A stretch of DNA of 64,000 nucleotides from Pseudomonas silesiensis (GCF_001661075.1 NZ_CP014870.1:5089703-5153702); one strand, 5' to 3'; counted from the stretch's first letter, positions 33,358 through 44,568 are shown. Notes: a model not told the origin generated them from the sequence alone. Translations and numbers: made by a program.

Positions 33358-33406
33358 TGTCATCACGCGACAATTAATGCGATAAAACCCAAAAAAGGGC
33401 AGATGA

Positions 33407-35152
<1,746 letters not shown>

Positions 35153-35166
35153 CTACATTTGGCGAT

Positions 35167-35178
35167 GTTAACGTTAAC
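35167..35178. promoter_or_regulatory. candidate LacI-family operator
   Basis: The perfect palindrome GTTAACGTTAAC with central CG lies in the 167-base gap between the divergent porin and binding-protein genes. It is the type of site bound by LacI/GalR-family repressors; the regulator at 41088 is the obvious candidate. It could control both directions. Confidence 0.65.
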
Positions 35179-35187
35179 TTTTCTAAA

Positions 35188-35198
35188 AACAAAAATAA
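35188..35198 (+). promoter_or_regulatory. candidate Hfq/Crc (CA) motif before the sugar-binding protein
   Basis: The run AACAAAAATAA contains two overlapping matches to AANAANAA directly before the AAAGGGGG ribosome site of the binding-protein gene. The porin leader on the other strand has a similar AATAAAAAC run. This predicts catabolite repression of sucrose uptake. Confidence 0.5.
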
Positions 35199-35208
35199 AG
35201 GGGGCTCT

Positions 35209-36483
35209 ATGAAACAGCTGAAATCTCTCCTTCCAGCAGTACTGCTCACCCTCTGTGCCGGACTTCCATCCGTGTCGAGCGCGGTGGATTTGACGATCTC
35301 GTGCGGTGCGGTGGGTGCGGAGCTGCAGCTCTGCAAGGAGGCTGTCGAGGCGTGGTCGAAACAGACCGGCCACAACGTCGAGGTGGTTTCCACGCCTAAT
35401 TCGGCGACCGAGAGGTTGTCGTTTTACCAACAGATCCTCAGTGCGCAGTCCGCCGACATCGACATCATTCAAATCGATATGGTGTGGCCGGGAATGCTGG
35501 CCAAACATCTGATGGATCTGCGCGAGGTGCTTCCCGCCAACGCTACCCAAGGCTATTTCCAGGCACAGGTCGATAACGCCACGGTGAACGGTCGGCTGGT
35601 GACGATGCCGTGGTTCACCGATTCAGGCCTGCTGTACTACCGCAAGGACTTGCTCGATAAGTACGACAAGCAGGTTCCCCAGACCTGGGAGGAAATGACC
35701 GCGACCGCCAGGGATGTTCAGCAAGCCGAGCGCAACGCCGGGAACACCAATGTGTGGGGTTACATCTTTCAGGGACGCGCCTACGAGGGCCTGACGTGTA
35801 ATGCGCTGGAGTGGATCAGCAGCCAACCGGAAGGCGGACTGGTCAATCCACGAGGAGACATCGTGGTCAACAGTCAGGCCTCAAGGGCTGCTTTGACCCT
35901 GGCGAAAAGCTGGGTGGGTGACATCTCCCCGCGCGGCGTACTCAATTACACCGAGGAAGAAGGACGTGGCGTATTCCAGTCGGGAAATGCGCTGTTCATG
36001 CGTAACTGGCCTTATGTCTGGGCCCTGGTGCAAAGCCAGGACAGTGCCGTAAAAGACAAGGTCGGGGTCGCTCCCCTGCCCCGGGGCGGCACGACCGGCA
36101 CCCATGCTTCCACCCTCGGTGGGTGGGGCCTGGCGGTGTCGCGTTACAGCGCCCATCCAACACTTGCCGCAGAGTTGGTGAGCTACCTGACCAGTGCGCA
36201 ACAGCAAAAACATCGTGCTCTGGTTGCCGCCTATAACCCGGTGATCGAGTCGCTGTATCAAGATCCCGAGCTGCTCGCGGCAATGCCTTATTACAGTCAG
36301 CTCCACAGCATTCTCAACGATGGGGTGATGCGCCCCGCCTCAATCACCGCCGATCGCTATCCAAGGGTCTCCAATGCGTTCTTCGATCGAGTGCATGGCG
36401 TGCTGGCGGGCGAGTTGCCTGTCGATCAGGCGCTGGCCGAACTGGAAAGCGAACTCACGCGCATCAAACGCCGGAACTGGTAA
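35209..36483 (+). CDS. sugar ABC transporter substrate-binding protein (sucrose/trehalose-type)
   Basis: This 424-residue periplasmic protein has a signal peptide MKQLKSLLPAVLLTLCAG (cleavage near SSA) and MalE/ThuE-type features: LTISCGAVGAELQLC at the mature start, IDMVWPGMLA, and the ABC-sugar signature PWFTDSGLLYYRKDLLDKY. An AAAGGGGG precedes the ATG. It heads the operon with two permeases, an ATPase, a GH32 hydrolase and a LacI regulator, so sucrose is the likely ligand. Confidence 0.87.
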   Translation: MKQLKSLLPAVLLTLCAGLPSVSSAVDLTISCGAVGAELQLCKEAVEAWSKQTGHNVEVVSTPNSATERLSFYQQILSAQSADIDIIQIDMVWPGMLAKHLMDLREVLPANATQGYFQAQVDNATVNGRLVTMPWFTDSGLLYYRKDLLDKYDKQVPQTWEEMTATARDVQQAERNAGNTNVWGYIFQGRAYEGLTCNALEWISSQPEGGLVNPRGDIVVNSQASRAALTLAKSWVGDISPRGVLNYTEEEGRGVFQSGNALFMRNWPYVWALVQSQDSAVKDKVGVAPLPRGGTTGTHASTLGGWGLAVSRYSAHPTLAAELVSYLTSAQQQKHRALVAAYNPVIESLYQDPELLAAMPYYSQLHSILNDGVMRPASITADRYPRVSNAFFDRVHGVLAGELPVDQALAELESELTRIKRRNW

Positions 36484-36504
36484 GCCACAAGGAAGGAAAT
36501 CACC

Positions 36505-37467
36505 ATGTCTGTCTCTACTACCCACGCCCCCTGCGACGAGCGCCTGCTCACCAGGGAAACGCCTGTACAGCGTCGCCGAGTACGCGCCGCCTGGCTGTTT
36601 CTGACACCGATGTTGCTGTGTCTGGCCCTGGTGGCGGCCTGGCCGCTACTGCGGACATTCTGGTTCAGCCTGACCGATGCCAACCTGGCGGACACCCGTG
36701 GCGGATCCTTTGTAGGCTTGAGCAATTATCTGTTCCACAACGGTTCCAGCTGGTCGGGCATCCTGGTCGATCCACAATGGTGGAACGCTGTGCGCAACAC
36801 CTTGCATTTCACCGTGGTGTCGGTGGGACTGGAAGTCGTCCTGGGACTGCTGGTGGCGTTGCTGCTGAATATCAGGTTCACCGGCCGTTCCCTGGTGCGT
36901 GCGTTGATTCTGATTCCCTGGGCGATTCCTACCATCGTCTCGGCGAAGATCTGGTCATGGATGCTGAACGACCAGTTCGGCATCATCAATCACATGATGC
37001 TGAGCGTCGGCCTGATTGATGCCCCCCTGGCCTGGACGGCAGATGCGGATCTGTCGATGTGGGCGGTGATCATCGTCGACGTCTGGAAGACCGTACCTTT
37101 TGTCACGCTACTGATGCTGGCTGCCTTGCAGATGTTGCCGAGCGATTGCTACGAAGCCGCCAGGGTCGATGGCATTCATCCGCTGAAAGTGTTCTGGCGT
37201 GTCACGCTTCCACTGCTGATGCCTGCATTGTTGGTGGCGGCGATCTTCCGCATCCTCGATTCCCTGCGGGTATTCGACGTCATCTATGTGCTGACCTCGA
37301 ACTCTTCGAGCACCATGAGCATGTCGGTCTATGCCCGCCAGCATCTGGTGGAGTTCCAGGATGTGGGCTATGGCAGCGCGGCCTCGACCCTGCTGTTTCT
37401 GGTCGTTGCGGTGATCGCCATGCTTTATCTCTACCTCGGACGCCGTCAACTGGAGGTTCGCTCATGA
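36505..37467 (+). CDS. sugar ABC transporter permease, MalF type
   Basis: This 320-residue inner-membrane protein has six hydrophobic segments, the first at about residues 32-53. The coupling loop is EAARVDGIHPLKVFWRVTLP (about 212-231). The ATG follows AAGGAAGGAAA. Its last bases overlap the next permease start (ATGA), so the two subunits are co-translated, as expected for a heterodimeric channel. Confidence 0.9.
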   Translation: MSVSTTHAPCDERLLTRETPVQRRRVRAAWLFLTPMLLCLALVAAWPLLRTFWFSLTDANLADTRGGSFVGLSNYLFHNGSSWSGILVDPQWWNAVRNTLHFTVVSVGLEVVLGLLVALLLNIRFTGRSLVRALILIPWAIPTIVSAKIWSWMLNDQFGIINHMMLSVGLIDAPLAWTADADLSMWAVIIVDVWKTVPFVTLLMLAALQMLPSDCYEAARVDGIHPLKVFWRVTLPLLMPALLVAAIFRILDSLRVFDVIYVLTSNSSSTMSMSVYARQHLVEFQDVGYGSAASTLLFLVVAVIAMLYLYLGRRQLEVRS

Positions 37468-38306
37468 ACCAGCGCCTACTCAAAAAAGCGCTGTTGCGCA
37501 TCGGCTTCTGGTGTCTGATCGGGGTTTTGCTGCTGTATGCGGTCTTCCCTTTCTATTACGCCATCGTGACTTCGCTGAAGCCGTCCAGTGCCTTGTTCGA
37601 GGTGAGCTACTGGATCGCAAGCCCCGACTTCTCCAATTACGCGGCGATACTCCACCAAGCCTCATTCCTGCGGGCTATCAGTAACTCGCTGTTGGTTGCG
37701 CTGTGCGTGGTGACGCTGGCGCTGTTCCTGAGTGTGACTGCCGCCTATGCCTTGGGAAGGGTGAAGTTCCGTGGGCGTGGCACGGTGTTGATGATGGTTT
37801 TAGGCGTGTCGATGTTTCCCCAGGTCGCTGTGCTGTCGGGGCTGTTCGAAGTGATCCGCGCCCTGGGACTGTACAACACGTCTTTGGCGTTGATCCTGAG
37901 CTACACGATTTTCACCCTGCCCTTCACCGTCTGGGTGCTGACCACGTTCATGGGACAACTGCCCCATGAACTGGAAGAAGCGGCAATCATGGATGGCGCT
38001 TCGCCTTGGGTCACGCTGACCCGGGTGCTACTGCCGCTGCTCTGGCCCGCACTGGTCACCACGGGCTTGTTGGCCTTCATCGCCGCATGGAACGAGTTCC
38101 TGTTTGCCCTGACCTTCACCCTCACCGACACGCAACGCACGGTGCCGGTGGCCATCGCCTTGATTTCCGGTGGGAGCCCCCATGAGCTGCCTTGGGGGCT
38201 GTTGATGGCCGCATCGGTGGTGGTCACCGTCCCACTGGTGATTCTGGTGCTGATCTTCCAGCGCCGAATCGTTTCCGGTCTCACTGCCGGCGCGTTAAAG
38301 GGTTGA
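37464..38306 (+). CDS. sugar ABC transporter permease, MalG type
   Basis: This 280-residue protein begins MNQRLLKKALLRIGFWCLIG and has six membrane segments and the coupling loop EEAAIMDGASPWVTLTRVLL (about residues 173-192). The start is set by the 4-base overlap with the previous stop. It forms the sugar channel with the preceding permease. Confidence 0.9.
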   Translation: MNQRLLKKALLRIGFWCLIGVLLLYAVFPFYYAIVTSLKPSSALFEVSYWIASPDFSNYAAILHQASFLRAISNSLLVALCVVTLALFLSVTAAYALGRVKFRGRGTVLMMVLGVSMFPQVAVLSGLFEVIRALGLYNTSLALILSYTIFTLPFTVWVLTTFMGQLPHELEEAAIMDGASPWVTLTRVLLPLLWPALVTTGLLAFIAAWNEFLFALTFTLTDTQRTVPVAIALISGGSPHELPWGLLMAASVVVTVPLVILVLIFQRRIVSGLTAGALKG

Positions 38307-38333
38307 TGCCCAACAACTACAAGGAACAGCATC

Positions 38334-39479
38334 GTGATCAAGTTGAAGCTAGACAACGTGAACAAACAATTGGGCGGCGCGCGGATTCTTCGCGACGTCA
38401 GCCTGGAGATCGCCGCGGGTGAATTCGTGGTGTTCGTTGGTCCTTCGGGCTGCGGCAAGTCGACGCTGCTGCGACTGATCGCCGGACTGGATTCGATCTG
38501 CGGCGGCGACCTGCTGATCGACGGGCGACGGGTCAACGACCTGGAGCCGCGCGAGCGTGGCGTCGGCATGGTGTTTCAGTCTTATGCGCTGTACCCGCAC
38601 ATGAGCGTCTACGACAACATCAGCTTTGGTCTCAAACTGGCCAAGACGGAAAAGAGCAGCCTGCGCGAGCGCGTGCTGAAAACGGCGCAAATCCTGCAGT
38701 TGGACAAACTGCTGCAACGCAAGCCAAAGGAACTGTCTGGAGGGCAGCGTCAGCGCGTGGCCATGGGCAGAGCCATGGCGCGGGAACCGGACATTTTGTT
38801 GTTCGATGAGCCGCTTTCCAACCTGGATGCGTCCTTGCGCGTGCAGATGCGCAACGAAATTGCCCGGCTGCATGCCCGACTGGGCTCGACCATGATCTAC
38901 GTCACCCACGATCAGGTCGAAGCCATGACCCTGGCCGACAAAATTGTCGTGCTCAACGGTGGTCGCGTAGAACAGTTCGGCTCACCGCGCGAACTCTATG
39001 AACGTCCGGCCAGCCGCTTTGTCGCCGGTTTTCTCGGTTCGCCCCGGATGAATTTTCTGCCGGCACGCCTGCAAGCGCCAGGCGAAACCAGCCTGGTCGA
39101 TACCCTCGTATGGGGTATCACGCCCCTGCCCTTCGACAGCTCGAAGCTGGCGGCAGGTACGCAGCTGACCTTGGGGATTCGCCCAGAGCACCTGTCGCTC
39201 AAGGCGGCGGATGGAACCGCCGGCGTGGTCGTGACCGCCGTCGAATACCTGGGCAGCGAAACCTATGTGCACCTCGAGACAGGTCAGGACGAGTCACTGA
39301 TCTGTCGTTGCGAGGTCAGCGCCGGATGGCAGGCAGGCGATCGGGTCGAGCTGCAGCTGGACATCGACAACCTGCACCTGTTCGACGCCGACGGCATGGC
39401 CTTGAAGCGCCACCCACAAGCCATTGAGATCCTGCCGGATGGCGTCTCTGCGCGCCCGGTACGAGCACGCGCCCTATGA
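38334..39479 (+). CDS. sugar ABC transporter ATPase, MalK/UgpC type
   Basis: This 381-residue ATPase has Walker A GPSGCGKST (about residues 37-45), Q-loop FQSYALYPH, signature LSGGQRQRV, Walker B ILLFDEPLSNLD and H-loop VTHD. A C-terminal regulatory MalK-type domain extends from about residue 240. The start codon is GTG with AAGGAA 7 bases before it. It overlaps the following GH32 gene by 4 bases. Confidence 0.92.
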   Translation: MIKLKLDNVNKQLGGARILRDVSLEIAAGEFVVFVGPSGCGKSTLLRLIAGLDSICGGDLLIDGRRVNDLEPRERGVGMVFQSYALYPHMSVYDNISFGLKLAKTEKSSLRERVLKTAQILQLDKLLQRKPKELSGGQRQRVAMGRAMAREPDILLFDEPLSNLDASLRVQMRNEIARLHARLGSTMIYVTHDQVEAMTLADKIVVLNGGRVEQFGSPRELYERPASRFVAGFLGSPRMNFLPARLQAPGETSLVDTLVWGITPLPFDSSKLAAGTQLTLGIRPEHLSLKAADGTAGVVVTAVEYLGSETYVHLETGQDESLICRCEVSAGWQAGDRVELQLDIDNLHLFDADGMALKRHPQAIEILPDGVSARPVRARAL

Positions 39480-40978
39480 CCTTGTCTTTGAATACCATGA
39501 GCGATCCAATGCCTTCTTCCCTTGACCTGGCCCAACGTGCGCTGAGTGACGGCCTGTCTCGCGTCATCCACGATTATCGACCCGGTTATCATCTTGCCCC
39601 TCAAGTGGGCTGGATGAACGACCCTAACGGGGTGGTGTACTTTCGTGGCGAATATCACGTTTTCTATCAACATTACCCCTTCGAAGCGAAATGGGGCCCG
39701 ATGTATTGGGGGCACGCCAAGAGTGCCGATCTGGTTCATTGGCAGCACCTGCCCATTGCGCTGGCACCCGGCGATGACTTCGACCGTGACGGTTGTTTTT
39801 CCGGTAGCGCGGTGGTGTGTGGAGATACCCTGGCACTGATCTACACCGGACACACCTGGCTGGGGGACGTGGGGGACGAACGCTCGATCCGTCAAGTCCA
39901 GTGCCTGGCCACCAGCGTCGACGGCATCCGGTTCGTCAAGCATGGCGCAGTCATCGAGACCGCGCCGCAAGACACGATCATGCACTTTCGTGACCCCAAG
40001 GTATGGCAGGAGGATGACTATTGGTACCTCATTGCCGGCGCACGTCTGGGCGATATGCCGCTGCTCCCGCTGTACCGTTCCACGGATCTGCACGTCTGGG
40101 AGTTCCTTGACTATGTGTCCAGCGGCAGCGAGGGCGATGGCTATATGTGGGAGTGTCCGGATCTGTTTCGACTGAACGGACGCGATGTGCTGCTGTACTC
40201 CCCCCAAGGCATGCCACCCCAAGGTTACGATCGGCTCAACAAGTACCAGACGGGTTACCGGGTGGGCCGACTCGACAACGAGTGGCACTTCACTGGCGGG
40301 CCGTTTATCGAGCTGGATAACGGCCACGATTTCTATGCAGCGCAGACGCTATTGGCCGCCGATGGTCGGCGCCTTGTGTGGGCGTGGCTCGACATGTGGG
40401 AAAGCCCGATGCCGAGCCAGGCCCATCACTGGTGCGGCATGCTCGGTTTGCCGCGCGAACTTGAACTGCACGCCGATCGTCTTTGCGTGTATCCGGCACG
40501 GGAACTTACCGATCTGCGCAAGGCGCCATTGCCGAGCACGCCGTGGTGGGAGGAGTCGGGAACCCGGTGGGTGCCGGAAGTGAATGGCGATATGCTCGAA
40601 ATCCATGTGCACCTGGATGTGCTCGGCTGCACCGACGGCCACCTGGGAATCGCCTTGCGCTGCAGCGACGATGGCCATGAACAAACCCTGCTCTACTACG
40701 ATGCGGCGTTGCAGCGCCTGGTACTTGACCGCAGCCGCTCGGGTGCGCAAGTCACAGGTCAGCGCAGCGTGTCGATAGACCCGACACAAGAGCGACTGGC
40801 ACTGCGTGTGTTCCTCGATCGCTCGTCCATTGAGGTGTTCGACGAAAACGGGCGCTTCAGCCTCAGCAGTCGCCTCTATCCGCGGCCCGACAGTCTGGGC
40901 GTGAAGCTGTTTAACCACGGGAGTGGCGGGCGTGTCTCGATTCCCAAGGCATGGCCTCTCGACTCTGGATGGTTGTGA
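39476..40978 (+). CDS. glycoside hydrolase family 32 sucrose hydrolase (intracellular invertase)
   Basis: This 500-residue enzyme splits sucrose into glucose and fructose. The three GH32 acidic motifs are present: WMNDPNG (nucleophile, about residue 47), FRDPKVW (transition-state Asp) and WECPDLF (acid/base Glu). A C-terminal beta-sandwich (from about 365) is typical. No signal peptide is seen, so sucrose is imported intact and cut in the cytoplasm. Starts are possible at 39476 (overlapping the ATPase stop, used here) or 39497. The final codons lie in a 17-base tandem repeat. ScrB or CscA would be the usual names. Confidence 0.92.
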   Translation: MTLSLNTMSDPMPSSLDLAQRALSDGLSRVIHDYRPGYHLAPQVGWMNDPNGVVYFRGEYHVFYQHYPFEAKWGPMYWGHAKSADLVHWQHLPIALAPGDDFDRDGCFSGSAVVCGDTLALIYTGHTWLGDVGDERSIRQVQCLATSVDGIRFVKHGAVIETAPQDTIMHFRDPKVWQEDDYWYLIAGARLGDMPLLPLYRSTDLHVWEFLDYVSSGSEGDGYMWECPDLFRLNGRDVLLYSPQGMPPQGYDRLNKYQTGYRVGRLDNEWHFTGGPFIELDNGHDFYAAQTLLAADGRRLVWAWLDMWESPMPSQAHHWCGMLGLPRELELHADRLCVYPARELTDLRKAPLPSTPWWEESGTRWVPEVNGDMLEIHVHLDVLGCTDGHLGIALRCSDDGHEQTLLYYDAALQRLVLDRSRSGAQVTGQRSVSIDPTQERLALRVFLDRSSIEVFDENGRFSLSSRLYPRPDSLGVKLFNHGSGGRVSIPKAWPLDSGWL

Positions 40979-41017
40979 GCGGTGGATGGCTGTGAGCGGT
41001 GGATGGCTACGAGCAGC
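40967..41017 (+). repeat. three tandem 17-bp repeats across the GH32 stop codon
   Basis: GGATGGTTGTGAGCGGT, GGATGGCTGTGAGCGGT and GGATGGCTACGAGCAGC follow each other without gaps. The first copy contains the GH32 TGA stop. Replication slippage here would not alter the protein because the stop is in copy one. Confidence 0.9.
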
Positions 41018-41087
41018 GTCATTCGAGTCGCGAGAAGCCCGGGCCCTGTGTCATGATCCTGCGTCAACCTGACCGGCCTTGCCTCGC

Positions 41088-42080
41088 ATGACTTCAGTGA
41101 AAGACGTTGCACAGCTGGCCGGCGTGTCCCTGATGACGGTTTCTCGAGCGCTCAACAATCCGGAAAAACTGAGCCCCGAAACCCTTCAGCGGGTGCGTCG
41201 CGCCATTGATGAACTGCAATTCGTACCGAGCCTGTCGGCGCGCAAGATGCGCGGCGACAACCTCCAGTCGCGCACCATCGGTGTGTTCGCGCTGGATACC
41301 GCGACCACACCGTTCGCGGTCGAGTTGCTGCTGTCCATCGAACAGACCGCGCAGCAAGCTGGCTGGAATGTCTTTATCCTTAACCTCTTGAGCAACCCGC
41401 CCACCGACCAGAACATCGACCTGATGTTGTCGCACCGTCCCGACGGGTTGATCTTCAGCGCCATGGGTTTTCGCCAGGTGTGCATTCCCGAGCGCTTGAA
41501 GAGCAAACCCCTGGTACTCGCCAATTGCCTGGCCGATGACAGTAGCCTGGTGAGTTATGTGCCAGACGACGAAACGGGGCAGTATCGAGCCGTACATCAC
41601 GCGTTGAGCCAGGGCTATCGGCGGCCTCTGTGCATCAATCTGCCAAAACAGAGTCTGGCCTGGGATCTGCGACAAAAAGGCCTGCAGCGTGCCTGTAAGG
41701 CATTCGGACTGGCGCCTGACGCGCTCCTGCAATACGACCTTTCCGATCATGACGCCTATGGTGAAACCGCAGCCATCCTCGACCGGCACATCATTGATGG
41801 TCGCCCCCAATTCGATATTCTGATCTGTGGAAACGACCGCATTGCCTTTTGTGCCTATCAGCTGTTGTTGGGCCGTGGCCTGAAAATTCCCGACGATGTC
41901 GCCGTGCTCGGCTATGACAACATGATCGGTATTGCCGAGCTGTTCATCCCGCCGCTGACCACGGTGCAACTGCCGTACTACGAGATCGGTCGCCAGGCTG
42001 CCCGGCACCTGATCGAGACCCTCGCCGTATCCGGAGCCCAGCCAGTTGATTGTCCATTGGTGGTCAGGGCATCGCTATAA
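41088..42080 (+). CDS. LacI-family transcriptional regulator
   Basis: This 330-residue protein has an N-terminal LacI helix-turn-helix (MTSVKDVAQLAGVSLMTVSRALN) with hinge LQFVPSLSARKMRG, and a periplasmic-binding-protein-like effector domain (about 62-330). The end VQLPYYEIGRQAARHLIE fits the family. The start is the ATG at 41088; a TTG nine bases earlier is possible. As the last gene of the cassette it probably represses the porin and ABC promoters through the GTTAACGTTAAC palindrome, released by sucrose or a derivative. Confidence 0.9.
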   Translation: MTSVKDVAQLAGVSLMTVSRALNNPEKLSPETLQRVRRAIDELQFVPSLSARKMRGDNLQSRTIGVFALDTATTPFAVELLLSIEQTAQQAGWNVFILNLLSNPPTDQNIDLMLSHRPDGLIFSAMGFRQVCIPERLKSKPLVLANCLADDSSLVSYVPDDETGQYRAVHHALSQGYRRPLCINLPKQSLAWDLRQKGLQRACKAFGLAPDALLQYDLSDHDAYGETAAILDRHIIDGRPQFDILICGNDRIAFCAYQLLLGRGLKIPDDVAVLGYDNMIGIAELFIPPLTTVQLPYYEIGRQAARHLIETLAVSGAQPVDCPLVVRASL

Positions 42081-42161
42081 GATTTGGTTGATTCTGCGTG
42101 ACGAGTGGCCTTCACCCACGCCACTCCATTTTCAGTCACATCTCAGGATGGTTTTGACGGT

Positions 42162-42240
42162 CCTTTCGCGTCACCTGTCCTTTTTTTGCATAAGCGAATC
42201 ACGACGGTAAACAACCGCGGGAACGGTAGCAGTCCCAAGC
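42162..42240. repeat. right copy of the direct repeat bounding the sucrose cassette (tam 3'-end remnant)
   Basis: This aligns with 33407-33480. On the minus strand it translates as DGLGLLPFPRLFTVV, close to the native tam end DGSVLLPFPRLFIVATR, so it is a fragment of a tam-like gene. The surrounding gap 42081-42380 holds no gene; a TTGACA at 42306 could be the -35 element for the glycosyltransferase. Confidence 0.75.
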
Positions 42241-42380
42241 CATCGTCCTACTTCTGAACCGTGTCGCCTCTGGTAACAAGTTACTTTGGTGAGGGTGTAT
42301 CAGGTTTGACATAATTTTGACTCATAGAAATAGAAGGCCTTGTAGCCAGGGCTTTCGGCGCATGTTTTGGGAGTGGGTGG

Positions 42381-43058
42381 GTGTCACAAAGCACTACGGC
42401 TGTAAGCGAAAAAATTGAATTTGCGGTGGATGACGTTTATTGCATATCTCTCAGGGATCGCTCGGATCGACGGGAATTGTTCAGGCAATCAGTGCAAAGC
42501 CTGATTAAAAACCGGGTGACCTTTCACGTCGTGGAAAAGCATCCTGACCCTGTTCGTGGCTGCTATGAGTCGCACCAAGCGCTGGCCAGGCTTGCCCTGG
42601 AGCGCGGACTGGCCAGGATTTTGATCTTTGAAGACGACGTAGCACCGTATGAGTTGAAGTCTGCACCTGTGCGCTGGATCAACCGATTCATACTGACCCG
42701 CCGTTTCCAGGCGCTGCACTTGGGCTACAGCATGGGCCGAACCTGGCTGACCTGGTTCCCGTTCATCGCCCGAGGACGCGTTGTGGCTCTGCACGCTTAC
42801 ATCCTCTCGCGGGAAGGTTGCCAAGTCTTGGTGGACACGCCCTACAGCGGCATGCCCGTTGATGTGATGTTCAAGAAGCGCATCAAGCAGCACTGCGCGT
42901 TTCCCATGTTATTTCGTCAGCATGGCGCGGCCCGGACGGGTAGCGACATCGAGACTGAGGTGAAAAACGAGGATGAATGGTGGCAGCGTAATTGGGACAA
43001 GCATCGGGTATCGCCTGTTAAAAACTTTTGGCGAACGATGCTCAGATTGAATTTTTGA
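42381..43058 (+). CDS. glycosyltransferase family 25 protein
   Basis: This 225-residue protein begins (GTG start) MSQSTTAVSEKIEFAVDDVY and matches GT25 enzymes, which add sugars to lipooligosaccharide. Family features are YCISLRDRSDRRELF, GCYESHQALARLALERG, the ILIFEDDV motif that binds metal and nucleotide sugar, and a later SGMPVDVMF. The DNA is less GC-rich at its upstream end. It stands alone between the sucrose cassette and tam; the acceptor is unknown. Confidence 0.83.
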   Translation: MSQSTTAVSEKIEFAVDDVYCISLRDRSDRRELFRQSVQSLIKNRVTFHVVEKHPDPVRGCYESHQALARLALERGLARILIFEDDVAPYELKSAPVRWINRFILTRRFQALHLGYSMGRTWLTWFPFIARGRVVALHAYILSREGCQVLVDTPYSGMPVDVMFKKRIKQHCAFPMLFRQHGAARTGSDIETEVKNEDEWWQRNWDKHRVSPVKNFWRTMLRLNF

Positions 43059-43078
43059 TGGTTGATGTAGGAGCGGTA

Positions 43079-43849
43079 TCAACGGGTCGCGACGATAAAC
43101 AATCGCGGGAACGGCAGTAGCACCGAGCCATCGGCCAGCGCCGGGTAAGCCCGCTCGATGGCCGCCTGATATTGCTTGAGGTACTGCGCCCGCTCCACCT
43201 CATTCAGCGGCTCGAGAAACGGCCGCAAACCGCTGCCCTTGAACCACTCGACCACACCAGAAGCGCCGCCCGCGAGCGGGTGGTGGTACGTCGTGCGCCA
43301 CACATCGACCCGGGAACAATGAGGTCGCAGCATCGAGTAGTAATCGCTGGCACTTTCCATTTCCGCCCGCTGCCCGGCGACGCCCGCCAGTTTGCCGACC
43401 CAGGGGCCATCGGCTGCGACTTCGCGCATCAAGTGGTGGGAGGGTTCATTGAGGTTGTCCGGCATCTGGATCGCCAGGCTGCCACCGGGCGCCAGTTTGT
43501 TCACCAATGCCGGCAGCAGCTTCCCGTGATCCGGCAGCCATTGCAGCACTGCGTTGGCAAAGATCACATCGAAGGGGCCACTCTCGCTCCAGGTATCAAT
43601 GTCAGCGGTATCGAATTGCACCTGCGGCAAACGCTGGCGGGCGGCCTCGATCATGTCGGTCGAACTGTCCAGCCCGCGCACCGTGGCGTTGGGGAAGCGT
43701 TCCACCAGCAATTCGGTGGAGTTACCGGGGCCGCAACCGATGTCGATGGCCGAGCGCACGCCAGTGCCGGGAATGGCAGCCAGCAGGTCACGGGCCGGGC
43801 GCGTGCGTTCATCTTCAAAAGCGACGTATTGTTTGGCGGACCAACTCAT
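43079..43849 (-). CDS. tam: trans-aconitate 2-methyltransferase
   Basis: This 256-residue SAM-dependent enzyme methylates trans-aconitate, a toxic by-product of the citric acid cycle. It starts MSWSAKQYVAFEDERTRPAR, as in other Tam proteins, with the SAM-binding motif AIDIGCGPGNSTELL and the post-motif FDVIFANAVLQWLPDH. Fragments resembling its last 13-15 codons occur at two other places in the window (33437-33480 and 42190-42240). Confidence 0.92.
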   Translation of the reverse strand: MSWSAKQYVAFEDERTRPARDLLAAIPGTGVRSAIDIGCGPGNSTELLVERFPNATVRGLDSSTDMIEAARQRLPQVQFDTADIDTWSESGPFDVIFANAVLQWLPDHGKLLPALVNKLAPGGSLAIQMPDNLNEPSHHLMREVAADGPWVGKLAGVAGQRAEMESASDYYSMLRPHCSRVDVWRTTYHHPLAGGASGVVEWFKGSGLRPFLEPLNEVERAQYLKQYQAAIERAYPALADGSVLLPFPRLFIVATR

Positions 43850-44149
43850 TGCGTTCTCCTGACGGTGCGTTTCTGCAAAACGGGGTCACCAAGATACAGC
43901 GCTCCCGTCGATCTGACCTCCCCTGAAGATGTATGGGTTGATTGCAAGGCGCGCCATCGCGCCCGGCCATTCAGTTTGAAAAAACCGGCCTGATGGGCTG
44001 GTCTTGCAGTTCGTCGCGATTGATCGCTCTGACGCGATGAGCGTGGAGGCCTTTGGGAAACCGATTTGGACGAACGAGAAATGTAAGCAGAATTTTCAGC
44101 ATGCCGGCGCTGTCACAAAATCAGGCGCATCCCTATAAGGAACACGGCA
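43850..44149. other. divergent tam / iron permease-like intergenic region
   Basis: This 300-base gap should hold the promoters of both genes. A short GC palindrome (GGCGCGCCATCGCGCCCGG region near 43949) is the only marked feature. No gene is seen. Confidence 0.4.
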
Positions 44150-44560
44150 ATGAAATTCGCAAAAATCTCGCAGAAACTCGCTCTGTGGGCCGGTAGCCCC
44201 AAGACCTTCATGGGCGCGTTGATCCTGATTGGTCTGTGGGGTCTGAGTGGGCCGATTTTCGATTACAACGATACCTGGCAACTGATCATCAACACCTCCA
44301 CCACCATCATCACGTTCCTCATGGTGTTTCTGATCCAGAACACGCAGAACCGTGACACCGACATCCTGCACCTCAAAATCGATGAGTTGTTGCGGGTCAA
44401 CAAGGAAGCGCGAAATGCGATGCTGGGGCTCGAATTGCTCGATCTCAAGCAACTGGAAGCGTTGCGCAAGCACTATCGCGCCATGGGCGAGAACGAAGTC
44501 TTCGAGCTGGAGGGCCTCGTCTCCAACCGCAAGCAAAAGCCGAAGTGGGATGAATGCTGA
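44150..44560 (+). CDS. low-affinity iron permease family membrane protein
   Basis: This 136-residue protein has two close hydrophobic segments (about residues 20-38 and 45-62) followed by FLIQNTQNRDTDILHLKIDELLR, the signature of the low-affinity iron permease (Fet4-like) family, and a helical tail. An AAGGA precedes the ATG. Many bacterial members are short like this one and their transport function is not demonstrated. Confidence 0.82.
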   Translation: MKFAKISQKLALWAGSPKTFMGALILIGLWGLSGPIFDYNDTWQLIINTSTTIITFLMVFLIQNTQNRDTDILHLKIDELLRVNKEARNAMLGLELLDLKQLEALRKHYRAMGENEVFELEGLVSNRKQKPKWDEC

Positions 44561-44568
44561 GCAACAAA

